64,000 bases of DNA from Magnolia sinica (GCF_029962835.1 NC_080582.1:18794032-18858031); one strand, 5' to 3'. Shown: positions 38,395 to 50,353, numbered from the stretch's first letter. Numbers and translations: made by a program. The notes: generated by a model not told the origin, from the sequence alone.

Positions 38395-39482
38395 CTCCCC
38401 CTCAAGTTAGAGAGTGAATGTCAAGAACTCCCAACTTGCACATCATAATTGAGAAAGCTTCCTTTCCCAATGGCTTGGTGAACACATCCACAAGCTAATT
38501 TGTTGAAGCAACATGTTTGGTTACAATTGAGCCATCTTGTATTTTGTCACAAATAAAATGACAATCAATCTCTATATGTCTGGTTCTTTCATGGAAAATG
38601 GGATTAGCTGTTATATGTAAGGCGGCTATCTTATCACAATATAACAATGCTGGCTTCGGATGCAATATTCTCAAATCTGTCAATAATGAGCGCAGCCAAG
38701 ATAATTCACAGCATGTACTTGTCATGGCTCTATATTCGGCTTCTACTGAAGAGAGATAAGAGAAGATCCCAGAAAAACATAGTAACCCGTAGTGAATCTA
38801 CGAGATATTGGACAATTAGCCCAATTCGAATCAGAAAAAGCTCGCAAAGATAAATCATTCTGAGAAGGGAAAAACAAACTTCGTCCTAAAATGCTTTTTA
38901 AATAACGCAACACACACAAGGCGGCTTCCATATGTGGTTTGCATGGTGCATGCATGAATCTGCTTAACACATGGACTGAATAGGTGATATCTGACCAAGT
39001 AATAGTCAAATAAATTAGGCGTCTAACAAGTCACCTATACTAAGATGGATTTTTAAGCAATTTTCATGAATCCAAGAGCTTTATGTTTTACTCCATGGGA
39101 AAGTTCACCGGTTTAGCACCCAAAAATCTACCATCTTTTAGAATTTTCAAAGTATATTTTCGTCACGAGATGGAAATACCTTTCTTCGACCGAGAAACTT
39201 TGATGCCCAGAAAATACTTTAAATCACCCAAATCTTTAATCTGAAAATGACTGTGCAGAAATTGCTTTAAAGCTAATATGGCATTGATATCATTACTCGT
39301 AATAAGAATGTCATCAACATATATCAATAAAGCTATAAAAGACTTGCCTTTCCAACATGTGAATAACAAGTAATTTGCTTTGGATTGAATAAATCCAGCG
39401 GCTTGTATAGCTATAGAGAACTTGGCAAACCATTTTTGCGGAGCTTGCTTTAAGCCATATAACGACTTGTGGAGGCGACACA

Positions 39483-40169
39483 AGGGGCTGTTTGATTTTT
39501 AATTTCTAAATACGCAGAATTACCTGATTAGTACTTACTACAGCATGTTTGAAAGTCGCCAAGATTTTCCAAAATTGGTGGATACAAATGTTTTTATTAC
39601 TAATTTAAATATGTGGGCCCCACCATGATATATATGAGTTATCCACACCATCCATCCTTTAAAAAAAAACATTTTAAGGCATGAGCCCAAAAATGAGGAA
39701 AATCAAAAGCTCAAGGGGACCACACCTTAGGAAATAAGGATCATTAAAACATCATTGGTTGAAAGTTATTTTCTCCCTAGGGCCCACAATGATGTTTATT
39801 TGTCATCCAACCCGATAATAAGGTCACACAGTCATGGATAAAGTGGAAACAAAAATATCAATTTGATCCAAAACTTCAGGGTCTTCAAGAAGCTTTCAAT
39901 GGTAGGAGTTCAATTCCCATTTTTTCCAATAGTGTGGTCCACTTGATCTTTGGATCTACCTCTTTTTTTGGATCTTGCCCTAAAATGAGTTGGCTAAAGG
40001 GATGGACGGTGTGGATAGTATACAAACATCAAGGTGGGCTCCACAATTTAACTTTTATCTGCTCCAGTGACGTGAAGAGTGCTTATAAATGAAAGTTGAC
40101 GGTCAAATCACCTTGGAAATCCAACCGGAAATACAGAGGAAAATAATTATTATCCAATTACCTAGAATT
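39483..40169. mobile_element. Foldback element inserted in the Copia relic
   Basis: Family arms are clear: TGGGCCCCACCATGATATAT and CACACCATCCATCC on the left; GGATGGACGGTGTGGATAGT and CATCAAGGTGGGCTCCAC on the right. It opens AGGGGCTGTTTGATTTTTAA. A 21-bp stretch (39462-39482) is repeated exactly at 40170-40190 on its other side, so the insertion borders are exact. Confidence 0.85.
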
Positions 40170-43100
40170 ACGACTTGTGGAGGCGACACACTAGATTCTC
40201 CCCCTGTCGCCGAAGACCGGGAGGTGGAGACATAAATTTCTTCATGGAGATCACCGTGAAGAAAAGTATTGTTGACATCAAGTTGGTGAAGAGACCAATT
40301 CTAGGCAGCTGCTAAAGCCAATAAACAACGAACGGTAATCATTTTAGCAGTGGGAGAAAAAGTGTCATGATAATTTATGCCTTCTAGTTGTGTGTAATCT
40401 TTCGCAACCAAACGAGCTTTGAAACGCTCAATAGTGCCATCCGAGTGCCTTTTGATTTTATAAACCCAATGACAACCAATAGGCTTCTTACCAGGAGGAA
40501 GAGAAGTGAGGGACCAAGTGTGCTTAGCTTCTAAAGCGCACAATTCAGATTGCATTGCTTCTTGCCAATGGGAATGAGAAGTTGCTTTGGTATAAGATGT
40601 AGGCTCAATATCTTGACTGATGGCAGCAGTAAATGAGTAATGCTGTGGTGAGTAACGATGATAAGAGACAAAATTGCAAAGGGGATATCATGTACCTTTT
40701 TGTGGACCTGATGACAAAGGCGGCAAATGGTTGGGAGACATCACTTAGTTGCAAACATAATCACGTAAAGCCGTAAGAGGGTGATGAAGTCAGTGAGAAT
40801 GGTGTAAAATGGGTTCGGAAGGAGGACTAGCAGGTGATGGCTGAGGAGAAACTAGATTTGGTAGTGAGGGTTGGTGGACGGGAGAAACTGGTTCCGGTGG
40901 TGAGGGTTGTTGGGCTGGTGAGGAAGGATCGGATATAGAAAGAGGAATTAGAGAGGCTAAATCTAAGGAAGTGGATGGAATGGACTCATGAGGAAAAATA
41001 GTTTCATGAAAAACAACATCACCACTAGTAAACATTTGATGGGTTGCAAAGTCGTAGAGCTTGTAAGCTTTCTGACCAACTAGATAGCCAAGAAAAATAC
41101 AACGTTTGGTTCAATGAGCGAATTTGTGGGGGGCGTGCACATCAGTAGCATATGCAAGACACCTAAAAACTCGAAGATGGGAATAAGAAGGAAGCTTGCC
41201 ATAAAGTCGTTCAAAAGGAGTTTGGCAAGAAACGAGTGGTGTGGGCAAACGATTAATTATATGAACAGCAGTAGAAACACATTCCGCCCAAAAATGTAAA
41301 GGAAGGTGGGCTTGAAAACGAAAAGCTCGAGCTGACTCAAGAATATGGCGATGCTTGCGCTCTACAACCCTATTTTGTTGAGGGGTATAAACACAAGAAT
41401 GTTGATAAGTGGTCCCTTTTTGTTTTAAAAAATCCCGCATAGAGAAGAATTCTCCACCATTATCAACCCGAATGTTGGCTATAGAAACATGGAATTGTGT
41501 TTGGACAAATGAGAAAAAATTGACTAGCAAATGTTGTGTTTCACTTTTATGATGCATAAAAAATACCCATGTGAATGTAGAATAATTATCCACAATAGTT
41601 AAAAAATATTTTGCACCAGAAAGAGAGATAGTTTTATAGGGGCCCCAAATGTCACAATAAATTAATTCAAAAAGTCTAACAGACGAAATTGAACTAGTAG
41701 AAAACAGAAGTCGAGTTTGTTTTGCAAGTGCACAAACATCACAAGCATTATTAGACTGGAAAGGGAAATGTAACAAATGTTTTGCCATAAAATCTAATCT
41801 AGAGGAAGACAAACGCCCCAATCGGCAATACCACAAAGCGGTGGAGGTGACCTAAGAACTGGGTGAATGGCAAGAAGTGGTTGCTGCGGATAAAGTTTGA
41901 GGCTTTAGCTTCTCTGATGCTAACGCAACCAAGTAATAACGTCCGTCTCGTTGTTCACCCAAACCAATCGTCGTCCTCGTCATCAAGTCCTGCAAAATAC
42001 ACCAATGAGGGAAGAAAGTTACTAAACAATTGAAATCTCTGGTGACTCGACTCACAAACATTAAATCCACCTTAAAAGATGGCACACCAAGCACATTTTT
42101 TTATATAACAGCTGAATTCAAAGGTAAATTCCCAATAGATGTAATCAGAACCTCTTCTCCACTTGGCATAGCAACTGGTGGCAAAAAGGTGTTCTTAATG
42201 CTGTTGACGAGCAAAGTTGAAGATGAAGCAATGTGATTTGTTGCACCACTATCGATAATTAATTAATGGAGGCGCAACAATGATTGTAACAAACCTGAAG
42301 AAGTACCAGTAGCATTAGCTTTAGGATTGATGGATTGTGTTGTCCCTTTACCCTGCATGATAGATAAGATTTGTTGGATTTGCAAATCAGAGAGCCCATT
42401 TGTTACCAACGGCACTTCCTGCATTATTGGACCCTCCTTGACATTGTCGATTGAAGATTAATGGCTATTGTTGCGCTTAAAATGAGTGCTTCCTCGATTG
42501 GACTTGTTTGATGCATATTTAGGGTGTTCTAGTGGATACCCATTCAGCTTCCAGCATGTTTCTCGCACATGATGGTCATGGTCACAATAAGAGCAATGCA
42601 AAGATTTTCAATTAGATGAGTTGGAACGAGAAGAACTTTGTCCATGTCGAACAGCCAAAGCCACCGATTCAACCCTTCGGATAGACATGGCTGAGTTCTC
42701 CGTTGTCTCACGTGCAACACCCAGGCTTCGCTGCTTCTCTTCTTGTACAATGGAAGAGTAAGCCTTGGCAACATCAGCTAGTGAATTCATCAATAGAGAT
42801 TGTACTATAGAACTCATTTAAGTCCCATGAGAAATTGTATCAATTCGCGTCTCTTATGGTCCGCCCCACAAGAGTAAGCGGTGTCATTATAGGATCGTAT
42901 TTCATCCCATAATTTTTTTAGCCTTGTGTAATAAGCTGTAACAATCATCTAATCTTGAACAAGACAAGCAATGTCCCTCTCAATCTAAAAAATACGAGGG
43001 GCATTACTTTGAGAAAAACGATCCCGAAGGTCTTCCCATACCTCTTGGGCAGTAGTCGAAAAAATGACGTTGTCTGCAAGATCCTGTGTGAGTGAATTGA

Positions 43101-43449
43101 GAATCCAAGAAAGGATCATATCGTTGCATTTTTTCCACGCAACATAGTCGTCTGGTTTGGCTGTGACAGACGACATTGTGGTGGTCCCGTCTATGAAACC
43201 TAACTTGGATTTGGCGTTCAAGGAAATCGTCATGACTCTACACCATGTCGAATAATTATCCCCTTTGAGGGGTTTGGAAACAAGCACCATTCCTGAATGA
43301 TCGAAATGGTGAAGAAAATATGGATTGACAGTATCAGGCTTACCTCCATTCAAAGGTTGCTAGTGTGCCATGATAATGGAAAACGACGATAAAAGAAAGG
43401 CAAAAAATGAGGACAGAGAGCTAGGGTATCATTCCCTTCTCTAATACCA

Positions 43450-43665
43450 TGTAAAAGAAGGAAAATAATATTTGCCTTTGAATGGATTAATTGAATCAAG
43501 AGACGTAGCTTTATATAAGAAATTTCCTACAATCATGTGGATCTATTCTAGGTAGTCTAAGTATAATAGACAACTAAACAAATATACAATTAATACAATA
43601 TATTTGGCAATGAATAACCGGATATTTTGCCAATGAATGTCCAGATATCATTGACCTTCTCAACA
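43450..43665 (-). repeat. LTR shared by the old Copia relic and a partial tandem copy
   Basis: It serves as the 5' LTR of the element at 38189-43665 and also adjoins the purine tract of the partial copy above it. Confidence 0.85.
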
Positions 43666-44025
43666 CTCCCCCTCAAGTTGGAGAGTGAATGTTAAGAACT
43701 CCCAACTTGCGCATCATTGTTGAGAAAGCTTCCTTTCCTAATGGCTCGGTGAACACATCCTCAAGCTGATTTGTTGAAGCAACATGTTTGGTTACGATTG
43801 AGCCATCTTGTATTTTGCCATGAATAAAATGAAAATCTATCTCTATATGTTTGGTTCTTTCATGGAAAACGGGATTGACTACTATATGTAAGGCGGCTGT
43901 GTTATCACAATATAACAATGCTGGCTTCGCCCTCAGATTGTACTATAGGACTTATTTAAGTCCCATGAGAAATTGTATCAATTCGCGTCTCTTATGGTCC
44001 GCCCCACAAGAGCAAACGCCCCCAC
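43666..44025 (-). mobile_element. Partial second copy of the Copia relic, in tandem
   Basis: Directly beyond the shared LTR are the purine tract and RNase H end of a second copy, plus some gag-related sequence. It is short and broken, with no outer LTR. A tandem of this kind usually comes from unequal recombination between LTRs. Confidence 0.75.
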
Positions 44026-44179
44026 AAGGCAGGCTCAGTTCGGTTGGTATGGATAGCCGTAATTATAATTATGCCACTGTAAGAACGACAAGTCAACACT
44101 AGGTTATCGATGTGAGAGGCTGCCAATAGGTAACATTTGAGGCGGCCGAAGGACCCGATCCTCTACAACACCTGTGGTC

Positions 44180-44655
44180 TGCGGTACAAAAATAAAGCCG
44201 TGTGGGCCCACCGTGTTATATTTGTGAAATCCAATCCGTCCATCAGATCAAACACTAGATTTCAGATTCTAGGACAAAAAACTAGCCTTGTACACAAATC
44301 ATTTGATCCACACCACAGGAAAACAATTGGGATGAAAGCTGACAATAGATTTGTTTCTGGGTCCACCATGGTGTTTATTTTTCAGGAAATCCATTCATCA
44401 GATTCAAACCAACTTCCTGAGTGGAAAATACAGAAAAAAAAAAATCCTCATAAATAAATCAGGTGAGCCTCCTGAGGTGACCTTAGAGGTTTTGGGTATA
44501 ATTTTATGTTATTCCCAGTAGTGTGGCCCATTTATATTTTCTATCGAGATGATATTTTGTATATGCTATGAATGTAAGGGTCTGAACCTGATGGACGGAG
44601 TAGATTTCATATATACAATACAATGGGCCCCACAAAACTCTGGCTCGTAAATGCA
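44180..44655. mobile_element. Foldback element, GTGGGGCCCACC family
   Basis: GTGTGGGCCCACCGTGTTAT on the left and ACAATGGGCCCCACAAAACT on the right. AATCCGTCCATCAGAT pairs with CTGATGGACGGAGTAGATT. Confidence 0.72.
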
Positions 44656-44734
44656 GCGTACAATAGACGTGTATGCATTAATCGCGTCCGGTCCAGGTCT
44701 GAAAATGTAATGCACCCCCGGACCATGAGAGCAG

Positions 44735-45222
44735 ATCAGGTGTTACCGGGAAATACGTTAGTGGCTGTTTTCCTGACAGTGGGGCCCACCTCGATGTATG
44801 TGTTGTATATCCACGCCGCGTATCAGTTTTTTCAGCTCATTCAAGGGAATGATACAGAAAATGAACTGGATCCAAATCTCAAGTGGACCACACCACAGGA
44901 AACAGTAATCATTGAAAACTTACCATTAAAAGCTTCCTAAGACTCATGTAATATTTATTTTCCATCCAATCTGTCGATAAGTTCACACAGGCCTGGACGA
45001 AGGGAAACAAAAATATCAGCTTGATCCATGACTATGGCCCTCAATAAGTTATTAACGGTGGCCATTCAATCCCTACCGTGTGGCCCTTTAGATTTAGATC
45101 TGCTTCATTTTCCAGACATGTAATAAAATGAGCTGGAAAAATTGATGGAACAGAGTGGATATACAACATATACATCAAGATGACCCCCACAGTAAGGGAA
45201 ACCCACTAATGTATTACTCAAG
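44735..45222. mobile_element. Foldback element, GTGGGGCCCACC family
   Basis: GATCAGGTGTTACCGGGAAA then GTGGGGCCCACCTCGATGTA on the left. The right end is CATCAAGATGACCCCCACAG, then ACTCAAGTAACACC. It is the target next to which the stacked SINEs lie. Confidence 0.78.
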
Positions 45223-45246
45223 TAACACCTAAAGACAGTGACACCC

Positions 45247-45390
45247 AGATCCATGACTCCACTGGCAGGCTGAGCGGAGATACCTCGTTTCAACACTTGA
45301 GTTCTTGGTATCAATCACTAGTGGGGGTGGCTAACATGGAGTATGCCCCCCGCCCCCCCACAAAAAATAAAAATAAAAATAAAAAATAAA
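45247..45390 (+). mobile_element. tRNA-derived SINE, copy 2
   Basis: The A-box-like CTGGCAGGCTGAGCGGAGA and B-box-like TTCTTGGTATCAATCACTAG are followed by an A-rich tail. A 24-bp target duplication flanks it exactly (45223-45246 and 45391-45414, beginning TAACACCTAAAGACAGTG). Confidence 0.85.
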
Positions 45391-45414
45391 TAACACCTAA
45401 AGACAGTGACACCC

Positions 45415-45571
45415 TGGTCCACACCTCAAGTGGTAAACTGACATGAAAGACACCTCGTTTTAACACAGAGGTCTTGGTATCAATTCCTCAGCGGGGGTGG
45501 CTGACGGTGAAGTGTGAACTGACAGTAGGGTGTACTAACATGCGAACAAAAAAAACACCTAAAACAAAAAA
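45415..45571 (+). mobile_element. tRNA-derived SINE, copy 3
   Basis: TCAAGTGGTAAACTGACATG and GAGGTCTTGGTATCAATTCC mark the A and B boxes. The 3' part GGGTGTACTAACATGCGAAC runs into an A-rich tail. AACACCTAAAGACAGTG follows at 45572-45588, repeating the target of copy 2. Confidence 0.85.
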
Positions 45572-45588
45572 AACACCTAAAGACAGTG

Positions 45589-45620
45589 TAGTGTACTAGC
45601 AAGATAACAAAAAAAAAAAA
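45589..45620 (+). mobile_element. 5'-truncated SINE fragment, copy 4
   Basis: TAGTGTACTAGCAAGATAAC plus an A-run matches the 3' end of copy 3. It is followed by ACGCCTAAAGACA, another decayed copy of the same target. Too short for certainty alone; the context supports it. Confidence 0.6.
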
Positions 45621-46381
45621 ACGCCTAAAGACACCCCCACCTTAGGTGAGGATAAAACCCGTTCATTGGTTTTAAGTGGGCCCTAGTCAAAACTTAAACG
45701 GATGAGGGCAAGCTCCAAAGATAACTATCGGGTTAGAACGACTGACATCGGGGTGTAAAGGTGGCAAGATAATGAAGAAGTACGGTTTCAAAATCACCCG
45801 CGAGACAAACCATATTTGCAAAAAGGGTGCAAAACTCATAATAGGTCCATGAACGACCGGTTATTGGTGAACCGGTCTACCAAAGACTAGTTTTACGCAA
45901 AACCAATCCTTAATATGCTAGTTTTGTCCAAAATCACTCCCTGATACACTGCTTCTGGGTGTATATTCCTTTGATCAACCGCAGCTCCTACCACTTCACT
46001 CTCATTCGTTTGAAACTATGTTTTTTTCTATCCTAACTTTGGTTCGAGTTGTCCGAACCTCCTTCCGGCCACCTCCTATGTATCATCACTCAAGCTTCTT
46101 ACTTTGCTTATTTAAAGTACTGTGTTGCAAGCAAAAGAGGAAATGAAACATAAAATTAGAGAGGGAAAATGGTAAGAGAGCAGGGGATTGTTAGAGAAGT
46201 TTCAAGGTCAGCCGCGGTCACTTTGAGCCAAGCCAAAGCCGACACACCGTCATCTACTCAAAGTCACACGTGCTAAACCTTCCTCGCTCCCCTGCTCCCT
46301 TAAAAGCCCACTCTACCTGATAAAAGTATGAATATTTTAACGTTGAAGAAGACACTGAAGTCAAAAAAGTAAGGTTGGGAT

Positions 46382-46983
46382 TAGAGGTGTACGCGAGTCG
46401 AACAGAGTCGAGCTTGGTACATCTTAACTCGGCTCGGCCACTAGCTAACCCCAGCTCGAATTCAGTCCTCGAGCTTGACTTGCCAACTCGGCTCGGTTCG
46501 GTCAGCAGCTTGGGCCAGTTCAAGCCGCGTTCAAGCCTGTGCGGCATTTTCACAAACACATGAAGTACACTTTCAATTTATTACTGTATGTAAAACATCA
46601 GCAACTGTTTACAAGTATTTCATCAAACAAATTGTAGGCAACATCAAAATTAAGAAGAAAAAAAAAAAGATATTTATTTCATATACATGCCTTCCTTGCC
46701 ACCAGTCGACACTTCGTCGAGTCATTTCATCAAACACTTGATGAGCAACATTAATATCAAAGTAATTGAGTAATCGAAATAGTTTGATCCAAGTTCCATT
46801 TGAGTTGGGGTTCAATTTGAGTTGAGTCGAGCTTGGGCAAGCTCGAACTTGATTCAAAATTTTTACGAGCTCAAAAAATCAGCTCAACTTGGCTTGAACT
46901 CAATTTCGAACCAAGTTGAATCGAGCTTTTTCAAGTCGAGTCAAGCGAGCTAACCGAGCTAACTCAGTTCGTGTACAACCCTA
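46382..46983. mobile_element. hAT-type MITE with perfect 8-bp target duplication
   Basis: GTTGGGAT stands at 46374-46381 and again at 46984-46991. The termini are TAGAGGTGTACGCGAGT and, inverted, TAGGGTTGTACACGAAC. The body is degenerate AGCTCGGCTCGG-type sequence around an AT-rich centre. No transposase. The 8-bp duplication and TAG-type ends indicate hAT. Confidence 0.88.
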
Positions 46984-46999
46984 GTTGGGATAATCGATA

Positions 47000-48400
47000 T
47001 CTGATCATCCCTTTATAAAAAAGGGTGTCAGGTCTCCCATTTCCATTTTCACATCTCAAATCAAATATACATTTTAATCCAATAATCATAAATACATTAT
47101 CAATACACACACTCATCTATTTATTTTACTTTTGTAATCCTTTCTCTTATTTACTTCTTCTTCTTCTTTTTTTTCCTATTTTATTAGACTATCCGATATT
47201 GAAAATCTGGCATGATATGGTTTGTGATGTTTATTTTCTCTTTCTTTCTATTCTAAGTCTTAAACTCCACAAAACATGATTACATACCATAATACTGAAG
47301 CTCTACTAAATTCTCTAATAAATATAAAATTTCATAAAATAGGGATTGCACATCATGCATGTTTAAAAAGAGAGACTAACTCTTCTTTTTATTTTATTTT
47401 TTCTTTGTATCATATGAGTCATTTGAGTTGAAAAATCTTACAATTTTTCACTCTATAGTAATTTTATGGTTTTTAACTTGGCATAAATTTTGACTTAATT
47501 TAACTTATCAAGTCAAACACGGTGCCACGTGGCTGAGGAAGTTCACACTCCCCGAGGCCCGCGGCGCATGCATGCATCCACCGTACATGCACATACGTAG
47601 TATGTTAGTCTTGACCGTAGAAATGGTGGGGTCCACTCGGATGGGTGTTTGATCCGAAATGTATAGATGGAACGTTCTTAAACGTTCAACTTCGCCTGCT
47701 TAATTTGGACAATATTAACCATTTCTTTCCCACCGTCCATTTTTGACAGCCAATGATCAGATGACTCTGTCCATTCAAATGTGGTATTACAAAGTCCAGC
47801 CAATACCCCCAGTTCTTGCGCATGGGCCCACATTTTAGTGATCTAAACTGTTAAACTGATGGGTCCCACATGTGATGGGAAAAATCCAAAATCTTCCATC
47901 GAATCTGCCTCTTGTTTCAAAGATCATTGCTCCATCGCTTTGTAGACATGCGTTGAGAGAGTCATGAACATCGAATCTGGCATATTTTTATATATGTTCT
48001 ATAAAAAACCATACCTTCTATAGAAGGTGGTTCCCATCACATCGTCTGGATCATCAAAAGTGGGCCCATATGTACAAAATAGTGTATCTTGAGACTATCC
48101 ACATCTTCATTCATCATCAGTACCCTACAATTCCTCCACTCAATCTGTGTAATATCTGAGTCATGCCATATCCTGTTTGATATACCACAATTTGGACGGT
48201 TGAGATTGATGGATCTGCATGCCACTATATCATGATATGTGCGTGACTATAATAGGGAATCATACTCGTTAGACTACCATACAAGCCTTCTTTCTTTTGG
48301 GACTTTAGCGGATTTGTTGAGGCTAAATGCCGGGTAATCGTGCGTTCGTTAGGGTTTAGGCTTTAGACTATATATGGGGAACAATGTGAAATTGTTATTA
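47000..48400. other. No gene recognised
   Basis: Mostly AT-rich to 47500, then mixed sequence with short family words of the foldback type. No supported coding region or RNA. Confidence 0.45.
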
Positions 48401-48414
48401 AAACCTCTAAATTC

Positions 48415-48685
48415 ACGTGGTGTGGGCCGCCTATTTCTTTTAGAAATATAATTTTTGTGCATTGAATATATAAATTGTATTTACATCTGATTAACGGGCT
48501 TGATGAAAGATAAACATCATGGTGGTCCCTCACACAAACCTACGGTTGGCATCCCATCACAACTGTTCCCTTTGATATGCCCACAGGAGTCCTGGATTTC
48601 CCTAACATAACTTGATAGACGGTGTGGATTTTACATTTACGAGATGGTGGCCCACACAGAGCTTGGGTGTTTCATGAGCTGTGAA
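48415..48685. mobile_element. Foldback element, short form
   Basis: GGTGTGGGCCGCCTATTTCT on the left and GAGATGGTGGCCCACACAGA on the right, with AATATATAAATTGTATTTAC against GTGTGGATTTTACATTTACG inside. Confidence 0.5.
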
Positions 48686-48884
48686 AAATAAATGTTGGAG
48701 AAATTTCCTACTGTACAACCCACTTATGGCCCACGAGCCTTTTTAAGCCCACTTATTTTTAGCTTCCAAGAATAAGCCACAGCTGTGTGGACAGCTTCTC
48801 ACAGGTCGAAAATGCCCCTGCCTTTCCTTCCGGAAGTGGATCAGCTGGCACTCGAAGATGAGCGCTGATGCTCCTTGAGCTCCA

Positions 48885-49355
48885 AGTTGTACGAACGGTT
48901 CAAAAGAGATCAAAGTTACATGGCCCCACAGTTATGTATTTATTATATCCACAACATTTATCCATATTTGGAGATCATTTCGTAGCGTTATCAAAAAAAA
49001 AAAAAATCATATCCAAAGATCAACTGGACCACACCACGAAGAGCAACGGGAAAATTGATTTTCACCTTTAAAAATTTCGTAGGGCCTGCCATAACATTTA
49101 TTTTCCATCCAATCTATTCATAAGGTCACAAAGACCTGGATGAAGAGGAAAAGAAAATTTCATAATGAACCAAAACTTCTATGACTCCTAAAAGGGTTTC
49201 AATGGTAGACGTTCAATCCTCCACTGCCTTTTACAATGGGATCCACTTGATAGCTAGATCTGTCTTATTTTTTGTCTCAAGCCTTGATACAAGTTTGCCA
49301 AATAGATGGACGGTTTGGATATAACATATACCTCATGATGGGACCCACAAAAGCG
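48885..49355. mobile_element. Foldback element nested in the composite TIR element
   Basis: CATGGCCCCACAGTTATGTA and ATCCACAACATTTATCC on the left; GATGGACGGTTTGGATATAA and CTCATGATGGGACCCACAAA on the right. Confidence 0.75.
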
Positions 49356-49414
49356 GTAGGGATTACACCAGGATTAAAAAAAAAAAGAAGCAACTTACTA
49401 CGACAGTGCTGTGG

Positions 49415-50353
49415 GTACGGCGGTAGTGCCGCGGCAGGTTGCCACTCTTTTTTTTTTTAAAAAAAAAATCTTTCATGGAGAACTTTTTCCCCCTACATTT
49501 TTCTCTAATACATATTTATATAAATATGAATATATAATCATGTAAAAAAATTTTTTCTCTCTTTTTATTCATTTAACAAGCATATCTTCTAAACCAAAAT
49601 GAGTTACTTGACGTATCATATATGATTTTGAAGTAGGAGAAGCTACTTTAGCCAACCAACCTGGTTATTTTTGAAGATTCCATCAGGTCGATGGTTGAAA
49701 ATTCATTTCATTCACTTCGTAGTCAATTTCAATCAGTTCACGGTCAATTGACTATGAAGTGAAGGGAATTGACCGTGAAATGAATGGAAATGACCCTAAA
49801 GTGAAGGGAATTAACCGTAAAGTGAAGGGGAATCACCGGAATTGACCATGAAATGCATAGAATTTACTGTGAAATGAAGGGAATTGACCGTGAAGTGATT
49901 GAAATTGACCTTGAAGTGAATGAAATTAACCGCGAAGTTAATGAAATTGACTACGAACTGATTCAAATTGACCGCGAAGTGAATGAAATGAATGAAATTA
50001 ACCACGAACTGATTGAAATTGACTGTGAAGTGAATGAAATGGATTTTTGACCATTGACCTGATGGAATCTTGGAAAATAACCAGGTTGGTTGGCTTGCTA
50101 AAGTAGCTTCTCCTACCCCAAAATCATACATGGTACATCAAGTAACTAATTTTTATTTAGAAGATATTCTTGTTAAATGAATAAAGAAAGAAATGAAAAA
50201 AAAGAGAGAAAAAAATTTATATGCTTATATATAGATATTAATATAAATATGTATTAGAGAAAAATGTAGGCAGAATAGAGTTCTCCATGTAAAAAAAATA
50301 AAAAACAAAAAGTATACGGATTGGCATGGTATTGTGGGACCGGCGGTACACTT
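49415..50353. repeat. 0.9-kb hairpin with ~300-bp arms
   Basis: AGGAGAAGCTACTTTAGC and CCAACCTGGTTATTTTTG (left) recur inverted at 50075-50115, as do TGGAGAACTTTTTCCCCCTA and the AT-rich stretch between. The ends GTACGGCGG and CCGGCGGTAC also pair. The arms are highly similar, with a few indels. Confidence 0.88.
49740..50041. repeat. 21-bp minisatellite in the hairpin loop
   Basis: Variants of GAAGTGAATGAAATTGACCG repeat about 13 times at a 21-bp period. Read on + (49853-50050) this gives heptads of the type EVNEIDR; the other strand is also open. The start of the loop holds the unit in inverse. Openness follows from the period, and no translation signal is seen. Confidence 0.88.

Larger units (their letters stand above)
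38189..43665 (-). mobile_element. Copia LTR retrotransposon relic, old, broken
   Basis: Short LTRs at 38189-38394 and 43450-43665 (TGTAAAAG...CTCAACA). On the minus strand the upper LTR is followed by a tRNA-Met-type primer site (TGGTATTAGAG) and the lower LTR is preceded by a G-rich purine tract. Between them, reading down, are gag (about 43350-42500), protease/pre-integrase (about 42100-41700), integrase (about 41800-41110), reverse transcriptase (about 40560-39100) and RNase H (about 39010-38450). LTR divergence by eye is about 10-15%, so it is clearly older than the element at 20536. It has many breaks and a foldback insertion at 39483-40169. Confidence 0.9.

Noticed and set aside
49811-50131. 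Repetitive peptides on both strands of the 21-bp minisatellite as a coiled-coil gene
   Set aside because: Openness follows from a period divisible by three; there is no family match, splice context or promoter.
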